Made by a program: the position numbers and the translations under genes. A DNA stretch of 64,000 bases from Maribacter litoralis (GTDB taxonomy: Bacteria; Bacteroidota; Bacteroidia; Flavobacteriales; Flavobacteriaceae): positions 124,001-188,000 of the forward strand of contig NZ_QCZD01000002.1 in the NCBI RefSeq assembly GCF_003075045.1. The letters are read 5' to 3'. The notes under the pieces were generated by a model that ran no database searches, had not been told where the DNA came from, and was given only the letters and a program-made list of their open reading frames with translations. How positions within the stretch are numbered: position 1 is the stretch's first letter; each line of letters begins with the position of its first letter. Shown one piece after another: positions 63,009-64,000 of the stretch.

Positions 63009-64000
63009 ATGTCAGCAACAGCACATGCACATGTAGATGATCACGCACACGACGATCATGGACATCATCATAAAGAAACTTTTGTAACAAAGTATATCTT
63101 TAGCCAAGACCATAAAATGATTGCGAAGCAATATTTTATAATGGGTGTTTTGGTAATGGGTTTCATCGGTATTGCAATGTCATTATTGTTTAGAATGCAA
63201 TTGGCTTGGCCGGGTGAGTCTTTTCCGATATTTGAGGCGTTACTAGGTAAATGGGCTCCTGGAGGAGTTATGGATGCTGATGTTTATCTTGCCTTGGTTA
63301 CCATGCATGGTACTATCATGGTATTCTTTGTACTTACCCAAGGGTTAAGTGGTACTTTTAGTAACCTTTTGATTCCGCTACAGATTGGTGCACGCGATAT
63401 GGCATCGGGCTTCTTGAACATGGTATCTTTTTGGATGTTCTTTGTATCAAGTATTATAATGATTATCTCATTGTTTGTTGAAGCTGGTCCAGCTGCAGCG
63501 GGTTGGACAATTTACCCACCGCTGAGTGCATTACCAATGGCTCAGCCTGGTTCAGGTATGGGTATGACTTTATGGTTGGTGTCTATGGCAATATTTATTG
63601 CCTCTTCATTAATTGGTTCTTTGAATTACATTGTAACGGTAATTAACCTAAGAACGAAAGGGATGTCTATGACTAGATTACCTTTAACTATTTGGGCATT
63701 TTTTATTACTGCTATTATTGGTGTAATTTCTTTCCCGGTATTATTGTCAGCAGCATTATTATTAATAATGGATAGAAGTTTTGGTACATCTTTCTTTCTA
63801 TCGGATATTTTCATTCAAGGTGAAGTATTACACTATCAAGGTGGTTCACCGGTTTTATTTGAACACTTATTTTGGTTCTTAGGTCACCCTGAAGTTTATA
63901 TTGTATTGTTACCTGCATTAGGTATTACTTCAGAGGTAATGTCTACCAATGCCCGAAAGCCAATTTTTGGTTATCGTGCAATGATTGCCTCTATTATGGC
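63009..64000 (+). CDS. ctaD: Cytochrome c oxidase subunit I, 3' end outside window
   Basis: The first 330 codons of the aa3-type heme-copper oxidase catalytic subunit; it runs past the window edge. The ATG at 63009 starts a His/Asp-rich head (MSATAHAHVDDHAHDDHGHH), then the normal protein: KYIFSQDHKMIAKQYFIMGVLVMGFIGIAMSLLFRMQLAWPG-like first helix, the low-spin heme ligand in LVTMHGTIMVFF, and LFWFLGHPEVYIVLLPALGI with the CuB His and the His-Tyr pair. The remaining CuB His pair and the heme a3 ligand lie beyond the window. It follows subunit II by 62 bases. Confidence 0.95.
   Translation, partial: MSATAHAHVDDHAHDDHGHHHKETFVTKYIFSQDHKMIAKQYFIMGVLVMGFIGIAMSLLFRMQLAWPGESFPIFEALLGKWAPGGVMDADVYLALVTMHGTIMVFFVLTQGLSGTFSNLLIPLQIGARDMASGFLNMVSFWMFFVSSIIMIISLFVEAGPAAAGWTIYPPLSALPMAQPGSGMGMTLWLVSMAIFIASSLIGSLNYIVTVINLRTKGMSMTRLPLTIWAFFITAIIGVISFPVLLSAALLLIMDRSFGTSFFLSDIFIQGEVLHYQGGSPVLFEHLFWFLGHPEVYIVLLPALGITSEVMSTNARKPIFGYRAMIASIM

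Noticed and set aside
1..64000. Mobile elements, prophage, defence islands, CRISPR arrays
   Set aside because: No transposase, integrase, phage structural, restriction, Cas or toxin-antitoxin motifs and no regularly spaced repeats were seen; gene content is core metabolism and envelope functions.

Overview
The window is a chromosomal segment of a member of the Bacteroidetes, almost certainly a marine Flavobacteriaceae close to Maribacter, Zobellia or Arenibacter. The evidence is the low G+C content, promoters of the Bacteroidetes type (-7 TAnnTTTG, -33 TTTG), a type IX secretion (T9SS) sorting domain, DUF5916 and DUF2723 proteins, SusD-less outer-membrane proteins, and an Alternative Complex III (Act) locus next to an aa3-type oxidase. 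The genus is inference. I see no rRNA, CRISPR array, insertion sequence, prophage or integron. Most of the window is well-ordered core genome.

Layout. 1-2.3 kb: the end of a LytS-type sensor kinase, its LytTR response regulator and a terminator, then an apparently empty stretch that holds two short membrane-peptide ORFs (40 and 43 codons) on the minus strand. 2.3-9.3 kb: envelope and sugar genes (waaA, a DegT aminotransferase, galE), a secreted amidohydrolase, a small unknown protein, a membrane acyltransferase and a small beta-barrel protein. 9.4-15.8 kb: sucA-sucB (2-oxoglutarate dehydrogenase), a retropepsin-like protein, a TatD hydrolase and cytoplasmic L-asparaginase. 15.8-19.1 kb: tRNA-Ser and an exbB / unknown / exbD / exbD / outer-membrane-protein operon. 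19.1-31.8 kb (nearly all minus strand): a PAP2-like protein, rpoN, asnS, an RND exporter, pyrH-frr, an M61 peptidase lipoprotein on the other strand, and the translation genes rplM-rpsI-rpsB-tsf.

32-45.4 kb: a DUF5916 outer-membrane protein, a lipocalin-like lipoprotein, a 99-residue protein that is only a signal peptide plus a T9SS sorting domain, polA, a Tat-exported glycosylasparaginase, cutC, a membrane metallophosphoesterase, a cysteine-free thioredoxin-fold protein and a large DUF2723 membrane protein. 45.6-52.8 kb: tRNA-Gln, a small membrane-anchored protein, a CPA1 antiporter, the rimP-nusA-infB operon behind a terminator-like leader hairpin, and a SPOR-domain protein. 53-64 kb: one long respiratory operon, actABCDEF followed by cytochrome oxidase subunits II and I (the last cut by the window edge). 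Act oxidises quinol and passes electrons to the oxidase.

The most interesting signals are: (i) the same helix-hairpin-helix-like tail with the shared string EADDLxKVxGIGP fused to two unrelated proteins, ribosomal protein S2 and the membrane subunit ActC; (ii) the pair of tiny membrane-peptide genes beside the LytTR two-component system; (iii) an attenuator-like hairpin inside a 15-codon leader ORF that overlaps the rimP start; (iv) bidirectional terminators that also encode the last residues of the facing gene; (v) a redox-dead thioredoxin fold and a free-standing T9SS sorting domain.
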